A program made the translations under genes and the position numbers. Positions 18,891 through 26,797 of a stretch of 64,000 nt of DNA are shown here, one piece after another. Source of the DNA: Tropheryma whipplei str. Twist (GTDB taxonomy: Bacteria; Actinomycetota; Actinomycetes; Actinomycetales; Microbacteriaceae). Numbering within the stretch: the first letter of the stretch is position 1; each line of letters opens with the position of its first letter. The notes beneath the pieces are model-generated. The model saw only the letters and a program-made list of their open reading frames with translations, ran no database searches and was not told where the DNA came from. The stretch spans positions 372,001 through 436,000 of the forward strand of contig NC_004572.3 of the NCBI RefSeq assembly GCF_000007485.1. Reading direction: 5' to 3'.

Positions 18891-19418
18891 GTGAAGAAAG
18901 CACTTGTCACTTTATCTTTTCTAACGCTCATAGTAACTACACAACAGTCTGCCTTTGCAAGCCCCAGACATGCAGGTCTTGGTGATGCCCTAGGTAATGT
19001 CTTCAACCATATAGGACATACAGTAAAGAAAAAGGCAAATGAACTCAAAAATACAGTACAGAGAGAAGCTAATAACTTCAAACATACAGTACAGAGAGAA
19101 GCTAATAAGTTTGAGAACACACTCAAACGTGCTGGACAGAGTGTCCTTCAGGCAGGTGCTGATGCAGTCGTAAAGGCAGGTGTCAAGGTTGCCCAGCAAG
19201 CAGTTGCCCAGAATGCCCAAACCATACAGACCCAAGTACAGGCTGTCAGTGACCAGGCAAGCACCGTTGCAACCAGTCTTCTAGCCCAAGCAAACCAGAG
19301 TGTAGACCAGGTTCTGGGTAAGGTAAAGGTAGCTGCACGTAACGCTGCCATTACCTTAGTTGTTGCAATTATCTCTGCAGTCTCCTCTTGGTTTGCTATT
19401 ACTAAGTGGTTCGCTTAA
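18891..19418 (+). CDS. secreted protein with 11-residue amphipathic repeats
   Basis: I do not recognise a family. The 175-residue product has a signal peptide (MKKALVTLSFLTLIVTT..., likely cut after AFA at residue 23). Four consecutive 11-residue units follow at about residues 44-87: TVKKKANELKN, TVQREANNFKH, TVQREANKFEN and TLKRAGQSVLQ. Then comes a long Ala/Gln/Val-rich helical stretch, and a C-terminal hydrophobic segment (about 152-175) that could anchor it in the membrane. Hendecad repeats like these form amphipathic helices in apolipoproteins, LEA proteins and synuclein. The GTG start at 18891 has GGAG at 18877-18880. It sits in the accessory patch between rbpA and ppa. Confidence 0.8.
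   Translation: MKKALVTLSFLTLIVTTQQSAFASPRHAGLGDALGNVFNHIGHTVKKKANELKNTVQREANNFKHTVQREANKFENTLKRAGQSVLQAGADAVVKAGVKVAQQAVAQNAQTIQTQVQAVSDQASTVATSLLAQANQSVDQVLGKVKVAARNAAITLVVAIISAVSSWFAITKWFA
19051..19108 (+). repeat. 33-bp period direct repeat encoding hendecads
   Basis: A 25-bp sequence (ATACAGTACAGAGAGAAGCT plus AATAA) occurs at 19051-19075 and again, identically, at 19084-19108. The 33-bp period equals 11 codons, matching the protein repeat. The identity suggests recent duplication or ongoing homogenisation. Confidence 0.9.
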
Positions 19419-19420
19419 GG

Positions 19421-19900
19421 ATGCAGACACTTACTGCTATTGTTGAGATTCCCCGTGGCAGCCGCAGTAAATACGAGATAGATAAGAAAACAGGTCGTCT
19501 TTTCCTAGATCGTGTCGTATCAACTGCATTCGGCTACCCAACAAATTATGGATTCATCGAGAACACCCTAGCCCTTGATGGTGATCCAATCGATGCCCTA
19601 ATACTTGTTCAGAACCAGCTTTTCCCCGGTGTTGCCCTACATATCCGCCCTGTTGGTGTCCTCCATATGACTGATGATGGTGGTGAGGATGACAAGGTTC
19701 TATGTGTTGCCCTGAAAGATCCTTACTGTGATCATATAAATGATCTAGATGATGTACCAAAGCATGTGCTAAACCAAATAGAGCACTTCTTCCAACACTA
19801 CAAAGATCTAGAAGAAGGTAAATGGGTAAAGCTTGGTGCCTGGAATGGTAAAGATAAGGCCATAGAGATTATCACAGAAGGCCTATCCCGCTTCAACTAA
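19421..19900 (+). CDS. ppa: inorganic pyrophosphatase
   Basis: Hydrolyses pyrophosphate to phosphate in the cytoplasm, pulling biosynthetic reactions forward. The 159-residue family I enzyme has IPRGSRSKYEIDKKTGR, the metal-binding signature DGDPIDALIL, DDKVLCVALKDP and HYKDLEEGKWVK. The ATG at 19421 lies two bases after the stop of the secreted-protein gene; a GTG at 19406 overlapping that gene is less likely. Its codon use stands out: all seven Phe codons are TTC and four of five Tyr codons are TAC, unlike neighbouring genes. It converges with pgl, their stop codons sharing three bases. Confidence 0.97.
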   Translation: MQTLTAIVEIPRGSRSKYEIDKKTGRLFLDRVVSTAFGYPTNYGFIENTLALDGDPIDALILVQNQLFPGVALHIRPVGVLHMTDDGGEDDKVLCVALKDPYCDHINDLDDVPKHVLNQIEHFFQHYKDLEEGKWVKLGAWNGKDKAIEIITEGLSRFN

Positions 19901-20655
19901 TAATCCTGTGTATGAGCCTCTGCAGGTATCAAACTAGCAGCATCCTTATCTGCAAAGATAATAGTCTCTAACCTTCCCCTTACACCAGCTATAGGCAGCT
20001 CTAGGACATCTGCCCCCTCTAGGGCGCTTTTGAGGGGTTTGGCCTTTTCCAACCCTGATAACTGCACCCATATTCTGTTGGCACTATTTATAGCGCCCAA
20101 GGTCATAGATATCCTCTCAGGAGGGGGTTTTGGCGCGTTAAAGACGGGTACAACAGAAACATTTGGATGCGACATATTGGGAAAGAGGGATGCAGTGTGA
20201 CCATCAGGGCCCATTCCCAGGAAAAGTATGTCAAATTCCGGAACCTTTCCATTATCCTGGGACAGCCTCTCCAGTTCATCTGAATATCTACGAACAGCTA
20301 AATTGATATCACCAGGTATGAAAGGAATCTGATGTATATTACCTTCCGGGACTTTTACTCTACTAAAAAGACATCTCTTTGCCTGCTCATAATTTCTGTG
20401 CGAGTTTCCATCAGGAAGATATCGTTCATCTGACCACCAGAAGTGAACTCTATTCCAGATCACCTTTGCCCTTGCGGCGTACATCGCGATTCTTGACAGG
20501 GTCAGCTCACTCATCGTACCGCCCTCAAGGCCAACATGGGCAGAAGCTTTCTTCTGCAAGACATTCTCAAGAGTAAGCAAAAATCTATTGGCTACTTCTT
20601 CCACTAAAAGACTTTTATTGGGGAAGGCCCGCACCTGAAAGTGCGTTGACAGCAT
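19897..20655 (-). CDS. pgl: 6-phosphogluconolactonase
   Basis: Second step of the oxidative pentose phosphate pathway: hydrolysis of 6-phosphogluconolactone. The 252-residue product has SLVEEVAN-like N-terminal helices (SLLVEEVANRFLL), VHFWWSDERYLP, HRNYEQAKRCLF and the signature ILFLGMGPDGHTASLFP. The ATG at 20655 is chosen because GGAGG lies just upstream; the frame stays open to 20772 but without family similarity. In other actinobacteria pgl directly follows opcA and zwf; here zwf is 35 kb away and opcA is not found. Confidence 0.95.
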   Translation of the reverse strand: MLSTHFQVRAFPNKSLLVEEVANRFLLTLENVLQKKASAHVGLEGGTMSELTLSRIAMYAARAKVIWNRVHFWWSDERYLPDGNSHRNYEQAKRCLFSRVKVPEGNIHQIPFIPGDINLAVRRYSDELERLSQDNGKVPEFDILFLGMGPDGHTASLFPNMSHPNVSVVPVFNAPKPPPERISMTLGAINSANRIWVQLSGLEKAKPLKSALEGADVLELPIAGVRGRLETIIFADKDAASLIPAEAHTQDY

Positions 20656-20766
20656 AATTCCTCCAAACCGGGGCCTCGCACAGACAAAGGCATGCAGTAC
20701 CACTAAGTATATTTCACGCAGGCCCAGTAAGTCTTTATCACTGCAAGCTTTTAAAATATAAGGGAA

Positions 20767-21585
20767 ATGCATTTTTACATACCACCACCGCCTATATCCG
20801 GATTTTGGCTCGGGCCCTTATATGTGCATATGTATTCCGTATTTATGCTTGCAGGGGCACTGGTTTTATTCGAGTTAACAAATAGGCGTTTTATTGTCCT
20901 TACCGGTAACAGAGAGTTTACGGCCTTCGCTGTTACATCCCTATTGATTCCTGTTATTTTGGGAGCGCGATTGTGGCATGTCGTGAGCCACACGCAGATG
21001 TATGAACATCAGCCCTTTTACAAGGTATTCGCCATATGGGAGGGTGGTCTTGGGTTTATTGGTGGGGTATTCTCTGGGCTTATATGCTTTTTTGTTATCG
21101 CAAAAATAAAAAAAGTACCACCCTTTACTTTTCTTGACGCCCTGGCTCCAGGAATTTTGGCTGCTTTATGCTTTGCAAGATTGGGAAATTACTTCAACGG
21201 TGAGGTGTTTGGAACTGAGACAACTCTTCCGTGGGGTTTAAAGCTTAGTCATGAGGGGTTTAAGGATTTGAATGTTGAAAAATATTTTCATCCGATTTTT
21301 CTGTATGAAATTATCCTTAATGTGTTCATTATTGTCATCCTCTTGGTTCTAGAAAAAAGAGTATTTGTAAAAACAGTTTTTCCAAAAGGTTCCGTGTTTG
21401 CTGCGTTTCTCGTGCTGTATGGCCTAGGAAGATTTGCTCTCGAACCTATGCGTTACAATCTGCAGCAGAACTCATTCGGTCTGGACCTTAATTATGTCGG
21501 TGCGGCTGCGATGATTATTGTGGGTGTTTTGATTGCTTGCAGACACACTATTGCGAGCGGAAAACTCAGGAACTCCGGGGATTAG
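20767..21585 (+). CDS. lgt: prolipoprotein diacylglyceryl transferase
   Basis: Membrane enzyme that attaches diacylglycerol to the lipobox cysteine of prolipoproteins, the first step of lipoprotein maturation. The 272 residues show about seven membrane segments and the Lgt blocks GARLWHVVSH, WEGGLGFIGGV, ARLGNYFNGEVFG and GLGRFALEPMR. AAGGGA precedes the ATG and TAAAAT at 20752-20757 could be its -10 box. Clients in this window include the FKBP lipoprotein (30026), the sugar-binding protein (37389) and the lipoprotein at 62188. The gene starts at an inferred inversion breakpoint next to pgl. Confidence 0.96.
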   Translation: MHFYIPPPPISGFWLGPLYVHMYSVFMLAGALVLFELTNRRFIVLTGNREFTAFAVTSLLIPVILGARLWHVVSHTQMYEHQPFYKVFAIWEGGLGFIGGVFSGLICFFVIAKIKKVPPFTFLDALAPGILAALCFARLGNYFNGEVFGTETTLPWGLKLSHEGFKDLNVEKYFHPIFLYEIILNVFIIVILLVLEKRVFVKTVFPKGSVFAAFLVLYGLGRFALEPMRYNLQQNSFGLDLNYVGAAAMIIVGVLIACRHTIASGKLRNSGD

Positions 21586-21597
21586 TGTCCAAAGCTC

Positions 21598-22284
21598 TCA
21601 CTCCTTGGGCTCTTGCGGAACCCAATATTTGCCCGGAATACCCCACTTGTTATTTAGAACTGCTTGGCGAACCTCTCCGGAATATTTTTGAGCAAGACGA
21701 TCCACGTATAAAGTCCCTTGCAAGTGATCGAATTCATGTTGAAAAATGCGCGCAAGCCACCCTGTAGCATGTACAGTAAAGGGCTTTTTATTTTCATCAA
21801 ATGCACTGAGAGTTACTTGAGGAGCTCTTTCTAAGGGAAATTGATATCCCGGGAATGAAAGACAACCTTCTCTATCAGGCTCATCGCAAGAAGTAGAGTT
21901 ATTTGCCTGTTGCTTATTTGTTTGTCGCTTAGGAACACCTTTTGGAATCAGCAAGTCCGGATTTATCGCAACACCCTGGTGCAGGGTATCACCCTCGGTG
22001 TAGGAATAGACAAAAATCCTTAAACCAAGACCGATCTGCGGCCCAGCAAGCCCTACTCCGGGCGCTGCAAACATTGTTGCAAACATATCTCGTACAATTT
22101 CCTGTATCCCAGAAAAGTCGGTTACAGGCTTTGCCGGGGCGTGAAGAACCGCGTGACCCGTAATATATATTGGCAGTATTTTGCCACCGCTGATTTTAGG
22201 CACGGCCCCTTCTTTTTCTCTATCTTGCGCGCTGTGTGTATTGCTGTGTGTATTGCAACCGGTGTATCTTCTGTCCTGACTCAC
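21598..22284 (-). CDS. def: peptide deformylase
   Basis: Removes the formyl group from nascent protein N-termini. The metal-site motifs are all present: GVGLAGPQIG, EGCLSFPG (metal Cys) and HEFDHLQG (metal His pair with catalytic Glu). At 228 residues it is longer than usual: an N-terminal stretch containing NTHSNTHS and an internal low-complexity insertion (KRQTNKQQANNSTSCDEPD) before EGCLSFPG account for the difference. The start is uncertain; GTG at 22284 gives the longest form, while the family normally begins close to ILPIYITGHAVLHAPA. It converges with lgt. Confidence 0.93.
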   Translation of the reverse strand: MSQDRRYTGCNTHSNTHSAQDREKEGAVPKISGGKILPIYITGHAVLHAPAKPVTDFSGIQEIVRDMFATMFAAPGVGLAGPQIGLGLRIFVYSYTEGDTLHQGVAINPDLLIPKGVPKRQTNKQQANNSTSCDEPDREGCLSFPGYQFPLERAPQVTLSAFDENKKPFTVHATGWLARIFQHEFDHLQGTLYVDRLAQKYSGEVRQAVLNNKWGIPGKYWVPQEPKE

Positions 22285-22336
22285 AGTAAAATTTTACCTG
22301 TACAAAATCCCGTTATAACTGCAACAGAGGAAGGTC

Positions 22337-23203
22337 ATGCCTAGTACTCTAATTGGTACACTCCTGGCGATTATCTCCTTATTCTTCGTCTCTTTCGGGA
22401 CACACCTGCAAAATCTGGGTGTAAAAGAGACTTTCATGCAGAACAAAACGGGGCTTCATAAGTTCGTAATGCTTTTCAAGCAGAGGCTATGGGTTTTAGG
22501 GGCTGTGCTGCTGGCTATTGCCAGCATTCTACAGGTTCTCAGTCTGGTATTTGCACCACTTGTTGTTGTTCAGCCTCTTGGCGCACTGGCAATTGTTATC
22601 TCTGTCGCATTAAATAGTATCCATCAGAAAAAAAGGGGCCGTGCTGTGTACAGCTTCGGAAAAATACAATTACCCGTTTTGTCATGCGTTACCGGAGTGG
22701 GTCTTTTTGTTCTCGTGGCTGCCCTGTTTGCCGAGGAAAAAACAATCGATAACAAGAAAATAACTGTCACAATTCTTGTTGCGCTCTCTATATGTATCGT
22801 GCTTCTATTTCTCATGAAATACAAGAATTTTGTGCTTTATATTGTTGCGGCAGGGATAATGTATGGTCTTGTTGTAACATTCACAGATACTGTGATTGGC
22901 AGAATACAGGCGGGTTTTTTCAATGTTTTTGCCCTTTTTGCCCTTTTTGCCCTTTTTGCAACAGGGATTATGGGTGCATATATGGTCCAAAAAGCTCATG
23001 GAATTGGTAGCCCAGATCTCGTAGTTGCGGGACTGACTGTGATTGACCCAATTGTTGCAGTGGTCCTCGGTGCAATTGTTCTGGGGGAAATCGATGATAT
23101 GCCGGTGTGGGGGTATATTCTGATGCTTTCAGCCGGGTGTATAGCGATATGGGGCGTGCTTGGGCTCTGCAGGATTTATTTGAGATCTAAAAGTGATCTC
23201 TAG
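22337..23203 (+). CDS. DMT-superfamily (NIPA-like) membrane transporter
   Basis: A 288-residue protein with about nine hydrophobic segments. The pattern, including LAIISLFFVSFGTHLQNLGV at the start, VVVQPLGALAIVIS and the second-half block DLVVAGLTVIDPIVAVVLG, fits the EamA/NIPA-like group of drug/metabolite transporters. The substrate cannot be told from sequence; related proteins include magnesium transporters. A GAGGAAGG ribosome site precedes the ATG. One membrane segment contains a 9-bp tandem repeat (ALF ALF ALF). It is divergent from def and precedes the glycosyltransferase. Confidence 0.75.
   Translation: MPSTLIGTLLAIISLFFVSFGTHLQNLGVKETFMQNKTGLHKFVMLFKQRLWVLGAVLLAIASILQVLSLVFAPLVVVQPLGALAIVISVALNSIHQKKRGRAVYSFGKIQLPVLSCVTGVGLFVLVAALFAEEKTIDNKKITVTILVALSICIVLLFLMKYKNFVLYIVAAGIMYGLVVTFTDTVIGRIQAGFFNVFALFALFALFATGIMGAYMVQKAHGIGSPDLVVAGLTVIDPIVAVVLGAIVLGEIDDMPVWGYILMLSAGCIAIWGVLGLCRIYLRSKSDL
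22931..22957 (+). repeat. 9-bp tandem repeat in the DMT transporter gene
   Basis: Three perfect copies of GCCCTTTTT encode ALF-ALF-ALF within a membrane segment; TTTTTGCA flanks extend the pattern partially. Slippage would change the helix length by three residues without a frameshift. Confidence 0.9.
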
Positions 23204-23332
23204 CTTGACGCACTCATATTGGCTCTTGTTACTTTCGACAAAATGCCCTGGTAAGGATATGCTCCATATTTGTGTCTGGTCCATTCAAATTAGGAACTTT
23301 GGTACATAGCTTCTATATTTTGTTGCTTAACC

Positions 23333-23354
23333 AAGCACCCGATTCTGGGTGTTT
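23333..23354 (+). terminator. possible hairpin terminator
   Basis: AAGCACCC at 23333-23340 can pair with GGGTGTTT at 23347-23354 (one mismatch) around a six-base loop. It lies between the DMT gene and the glycosyltransferase, but no T-run follows, so the call is weak. Confidence 0.25.
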
Positions 23355-23407
23355 GAGTGTAGTATGTTCCTGTGTGTTTTTTCCGTAAGGTCTTAGGACT
23401 TTAGTGC

Positions 23408-24583
23408 ATGGTGCACGGAAAGTCGCTTAGGGTTCTGATAGGAACAGAAACCTTTCCTCCTGAAGTTAATGGTGCGGCCAAATTCTCCGGCAGGCTTGCT
23501 TCGTGTCTTATAGAACGGGGACATATTGTCAGGGTTGTTGCCCCTTCCAGAACTCGGGGAAGAGGCGGCGAGTATCTCGAGGAAATTGAGGGAAATGCCG
23601 TTCTGGTGTATCGCTTGCCAAGTGTTAAATGGCCCGGTCATAGCTGGTTTCGCTTTGCAAGTCCGCTGTTTGTTTCGAGATTTTGTTCGAAAATTATTGA
23701 TGACTTTCAACCCGATGTGATTCATTATCAATCGCATTTTATGATCGGTCTTAGCCTGAGCAAAAAGGGCAGGGCGCGTGGTGTGCGCCTTGTTGGAACG
23801 AATCATTTTATGCCTGATAATGTGATTCATTATTGCGAGTTTTTGCCAACTTTCTTGCATAAGTTTCTTTGGAAGGCAAACTGGCATTATGCATCTAGGT
23901 GTTTTGCACGGGCAGATGTTGTAACAAGTCCTACTCAAAGTGCGGCAAATTTTTTGGAACGATACACAACTATTGAGAATGTTGTTCCGATAAGCTGTGG
24001 TATAGACCTTTCAGGATATACCCCCTCTTTTGAAAGGGGCAGTGTCTTACTCTATGTCGGCAGAATCACCCGCGAGAAACAGTTAGATGTTTTGATTCGG
24101 GCTTTTGCAAAGTTAAATAACAAGGATATAACCCTAAAACTGGTTGGGATTGGTGAAGAAGTGGAACCCCTGCGCGCACTCGCATATTCCCTAGGGGTTT
24201 CGGACAGAGTGGTTTTTTGTGGGTATCTGGAAGAAGGGGATCTCAGGAAGACGTATTCTGAAGCCTCGGTCTTTGTTATGCCATCTACTGCGGAACTTCA
24301 GTCAATTGCTACCATGGAGGCTATGGCCTCCGGCTTGCCAGTTGTTGGCGCTGACTCTATGGCTCTTCCCCATCTTGTTCGTGACGGTGAAAATGGATAT
24401 TTGTTTAGTCCAGGGGATCCAGATGATCTGGCCTCTAAGCTCACCGCAGTTATCGCCCTTGATGATGCTGATTTTGCCGCGATGCAACGCAGGTCCTTGG
24501 AAATTGTTGCGGAACACGAAATAGACCGCACAATAGATGCGTTTGAGCGGCTGTATGCAGGCTCTCAAGTATCCTGCAACTAG
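23408..24583 (+). CDS. family 4 glycosyltransferase
   Basis: A 391-residue GT-B glycosyltransferase. The N-terminal acceptor domain has GTETFPPEVNGAAKFSGRLA and a THF-type NHFMPDN block; the C-terminal donor domain has LLYVGRITREKQLDVLIRAF and the EX7E motif in STAELQSIATMEAMASG. This arrangement is shared with actinobacterial mannosyltransferases that build lipoglycans and with diacylglycerol glucosyltransferases, so a role in cell-envelope glycolipid synthesis is likely, acting at the cytoplasmic face. It does not look like MshA. The ATG at 23408 has no clear ribosome site. fabG starts three bases after its stop. Confidence 0.88.
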   Translation: MVHGKSLRVLIGTETFPPEVNGAAKFSGRLASCLIERGHIVRVVAPSRTRGRGGEYLEEIEGNAVLVYRLPSVKWPGHSWFRFASPLFVSRFCSKIIDDFQPDVIHYQSHFMIGLSLSKKGRARGVRLVGTNHFMPDNVIHYCEFLPTFLHKFLWKANWHYASRCFARADVVTSPTQSAANFLERYTTIENVVPISCGIDLSGYTPSFERGSVLLYVGRITREKQLDVLIRAFAKLNNKDITLKLVGIGEEVEPLRALAYSLGVSDRVVFCGYLEEGDLRKTYSEASVFVMPSTAELQSIATMEAMASGLPVVGADSMALPHLVRDGENGYLFSPGDPDDLASKLTAVIALDDADFAAMQRRSLEIVAEHEIDRTIDAFERLYAGSQVSCN

Positions 24584-24586
24584 TCT

Positions 24587-25303
24587 ATGTCTAGCAAGAG
24601 AACAGTTTTTATAACCGGGGGAAACCGGGGGATAGGTCGCGCAATTGCTGAAAAGTTCAAGAGCTTCAACTACAATGTCGCGATTGGAGTAAGGCAACCT
24701 GAAGCTTTCAAGGATGCTGGCTGCCTTGCAGTTGAGTGCGATGTAACCGTCTCTAGCTCACTTACAAAAGCTTTCAAAGAGGTAGAAGAGAGATTCGGTT
24801 TTGTTGATGTGGCGATTGCAAATGCTGGAATTATCAGGGACACACTTGTTCTACGGATGAAAGAGGATGATTTTCAACATATCCTTGATACCAATCTGAC
24901 AGGCGCGTGGAGGCTTGCCAAACTTGCGAGTAGATCGATGATGCGAAATAAGTTTGGTCGCATAGTTTTTATATCAAGTGTTTCTGCTGGGATGGGTGGT
25001 ATTGGTCAGACAAATTATTCAGCATCTAAGGCTGGAATGATAGGCCTTGCTAGAGCTTTAACCCGTGAGCTTGCAAGTTTTGGCATTACTGTGAATGTTG
25101 TAGCTCCCGGAATAGTGCAGACGGATATGGTATCGTCAATCCCTGACAATTTGAGAGAGGAATTGATACAAAGGGTGCCAATACGTCGAATTGGTCTGCC
25201 AGAGGAAGTTGCTAATGCTGTTTTTTGGCTTTCCAGTGATGAGGCAAGTTATGTATCCGGAGTTGTATTGCCTGTGGACGGTGGCTTATCAATGGGTTTT
25301 TAA
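24587..25303 (+). CDS. fabG: 3-oxoacyl-[acyl-carrier-protein] reductase
   Basis: NADPH-dependent reductase of fatty acid elongation. The 238-residue short-chain dehydrogenase has the nucleotide motif TGGNRGIGRA, the NAG motif in IANAGIIRDTL, the catalytic Ser in SSVSAGMGG, the YSASK catalytic Tyr/Lys, and the C-terminal VSGVVLPVDGGLSMGF typical of FabG. The ATG is three bases after the glycosyltransferase, suggesting co-transcription. In related actinobacteria fabG sits near other SDR genes; a second SDR occurs at 31926. Confidence 0.93.
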   Translation: MSSKRTVFITGGNRGIGRAIAEKFKSFNYNVAIGVRQPEAFKDAGCLAVECDVTVSSSLTKAFKEVEERFGFVDVAIANAGIIRDTLVLRMKEDDFQHILDTNLTGAWRLAKLASRSMMRNKFGRIVFISSVSAGMGGIGQTNYSASKAGMIGLARALTRELASFGITVNVVAPGIVQTDMVSSIPDNLREELIQRVPIRRIGLPEEVANAVFWLSSDEASYVSGVVLPVDGGLSMGF

Positions 25304-25444
25304 CCCCCGCGGGTTGCAGAATCCTGTCCGTCCTGCTTTCTGTGTCACATGCAGTTCAAGCAGTTTTTATTTCTCGCTTCAGAATATTCTGTGTTTAGAC
25401 TAGGATTAAGGTGATGTTGAGCGCCTTTGTTGTTTGGAGTGTAG

Positions 25445-25696
25445 GTGAAGTCTGATATCCACCCTGAATACGGGTATGTTGTTTTTAAGGACCTCGCAAG
25501 CAGTGAGATGTTTTTGACGCGTTCTGTTTTGAAACCTGAAAAGCAAATTGAATGGAATGATGGTAATCATTATCCTCTTTTTGAAGTCGAGATATCATCG
25601 GCTTCCCACCCCTTCTATACTGGGCAGCAGCGTATCCTAGACTCTGAAGGGCGTGTTGAGAAATTCTACGCACGGTACAAAAAGCAATCACAATAG
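25445..25696 (+). CDS. rpmE2: 50S ribosomal protein L31, type B
   Basis: An 83-residue L31 of the zinc-independent type: it has [31 protein letters not shown] and [11 protein letters not shown] but no CxxC pairs. Type B proteins substitute for the zinc form when zinc is scarce; whether a type A copy exists cannot be seen here. The GTG start at 25445 follows GGAG at 25436-25439. tRNA-Leu lies 47 bases downstream. Confidence 0.96.
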   Translation: MKSDIHPEYGYVVFKDLASSEMFLTRSVLKPEKQIEWNDGNHYPLFEVEISSASHPFYTGQQRILDSEGRVEKFYARYKKQSQ

Positions 25697-25743
25697 TTTG
25701 TGGATGTTCTGTTATGTCAGCATCTGGTAGTCTATATCCTCGA

Positions 25744-25830
25744 GCGCGGGTGGCGGAATCGGTAGACGCGCTAGCTTGAGGTGCTAGTGCCAATTTGAAA
25801 GGCGTAGGGGTTCAAGTCCCCTCTCGCGCA
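25744..25830 (+). tRNA. tRNA-Leu (anticodon GAG)
   Basis: Class II cloverleaf of 87 nt: acceptor GCGCGGG pairs with CTCGCGC, anticodon stem CTAGC/GCTAG encloses loop TTGAGGT (anticodon GAG, CTC/CTT codons), a long variable arm follows, and the T-arm is AGGGG-TTCAAGT-CCCCT. Discriminator A; CCA is not encoded. Confidence 0.96.
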
Positions 25831-25907
25831 CGTGCGTGCCGGTGTTATTCGGATTACCGGCAGACGATGATCTTTTAGAATAATCTATCGGCTGGAAGGA
25901 TCGATTG

Positions 25908-26744
25908 GTGCTTGAGGCGGTTTTGCTTGGAATTGTTCAGGGTATTACAGAATTCCTGCCTATATCCTCAACTGCCCATATGTACATTTTGGCGAAACTT
26001 CTAAACCTTCATGTTCCGGGGCGTTTCTTTCTTTCTTCAGTCCAGCTCGGTACTAGCTTTGCGCTTATTTTGTATTTTTTCAAAGATGTAAAGGGCATTA
26101 TTTCTGAGACCTCTAGATCTATTTATTCTTTTATTCAATTCGGTATTAGACAAAAACAAGGGAAACGTAATGAATACACACGATTGGGCCTTCTCCTTGT
26201 CACTGGCACAATTCCAGTTGTTCTATTAGGTTTTCTGCTTGTGCGCTTCGTGCCAGATGGTTTCTTCTCAGCAGCGAGAAATTTATTTACAATGGGTGTT
26301 GCACTTATTGTTTTCGGTCTTTTGCTTGGCTTTGCCGACGCCCTTTTTCGGCGAAAAAAAGGAAATATTTTTCAGATAACTTTTATCGAGTCTGTTTTAA
26401 TAGGTGCGGCGCAGGTTTTTGCAATCATTCCCGGAGTCAGTCGTTCCGGTATAACGATAACAACCGCCAGGTTCTTGAATTTTGATAGACAACTTGCGGT
26501 TCGCTTCTCTTTTTTGTTATCCCTACCAGTTACTTTTATTGGAGGGATGTATGGGCTTGTAGCCGGCCCTGACACGGATTATTACTCCTTGGGTTATTCT
26601 CTGATTGGGGCGATTGTATCATTCGTTGTTGGATTATTAGTTGTTAGCGCACTGTTGAGGATTATCTCAAAGACCACCTTTGTTTTGTTTGTGTATTATA
26701 GGGTTTTGTTCGGGCTGTTTCTGGTAATTGTTTCCTTCTTTTAG
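25908..26744 (+). CDS. uppP: undecaprenyl-diphosphatase
   Basis: Membrane phosphatase that recycles undecaprenyl pyrophosphate, the lipid carrier of cell-wall synthesis. The 278 residues have the two BacA/UppP signatures, QGITEFLPISSTAH and IPGVSRSGITITTARFL, within about seven to eight membrane segments. GTG at 25908 has the better distance from GGAAGG (25894-25899) than TTG at 25905. It is followed by mshC, the usual actinobacterial partner. Confidence 0.96.
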   Translation: MLEAVLLGIVQGITEFLPISSTAHMYILAKLLNLHVPGRFFLSSVQLGTSFALILYFFKDVKGIISETSRSIYSFIQFGIRQKQGKRNEYTRLGLLLVTGTIPVVLLGFLLVRFVPDGFFSAARNLFTMGVALIVFGLLLGFADALFRRKKGNIFQITFIESVLIGAAQVFAIIPGVSRSGITITTARFLNFDRQLAVRFSFLLSLPVTFIGGMYGLVAGPDTDYYSLGYSLIGAIVSFVVGLLVVSALLRIISKTTFVLFVYYRVLFGLFLVIVSFF

Positions 26745-26797
26745 TTGTTTTTCCGGCGCATTCCATGGAAGCCAATTGGCCGTATACGGGGTAGCAT

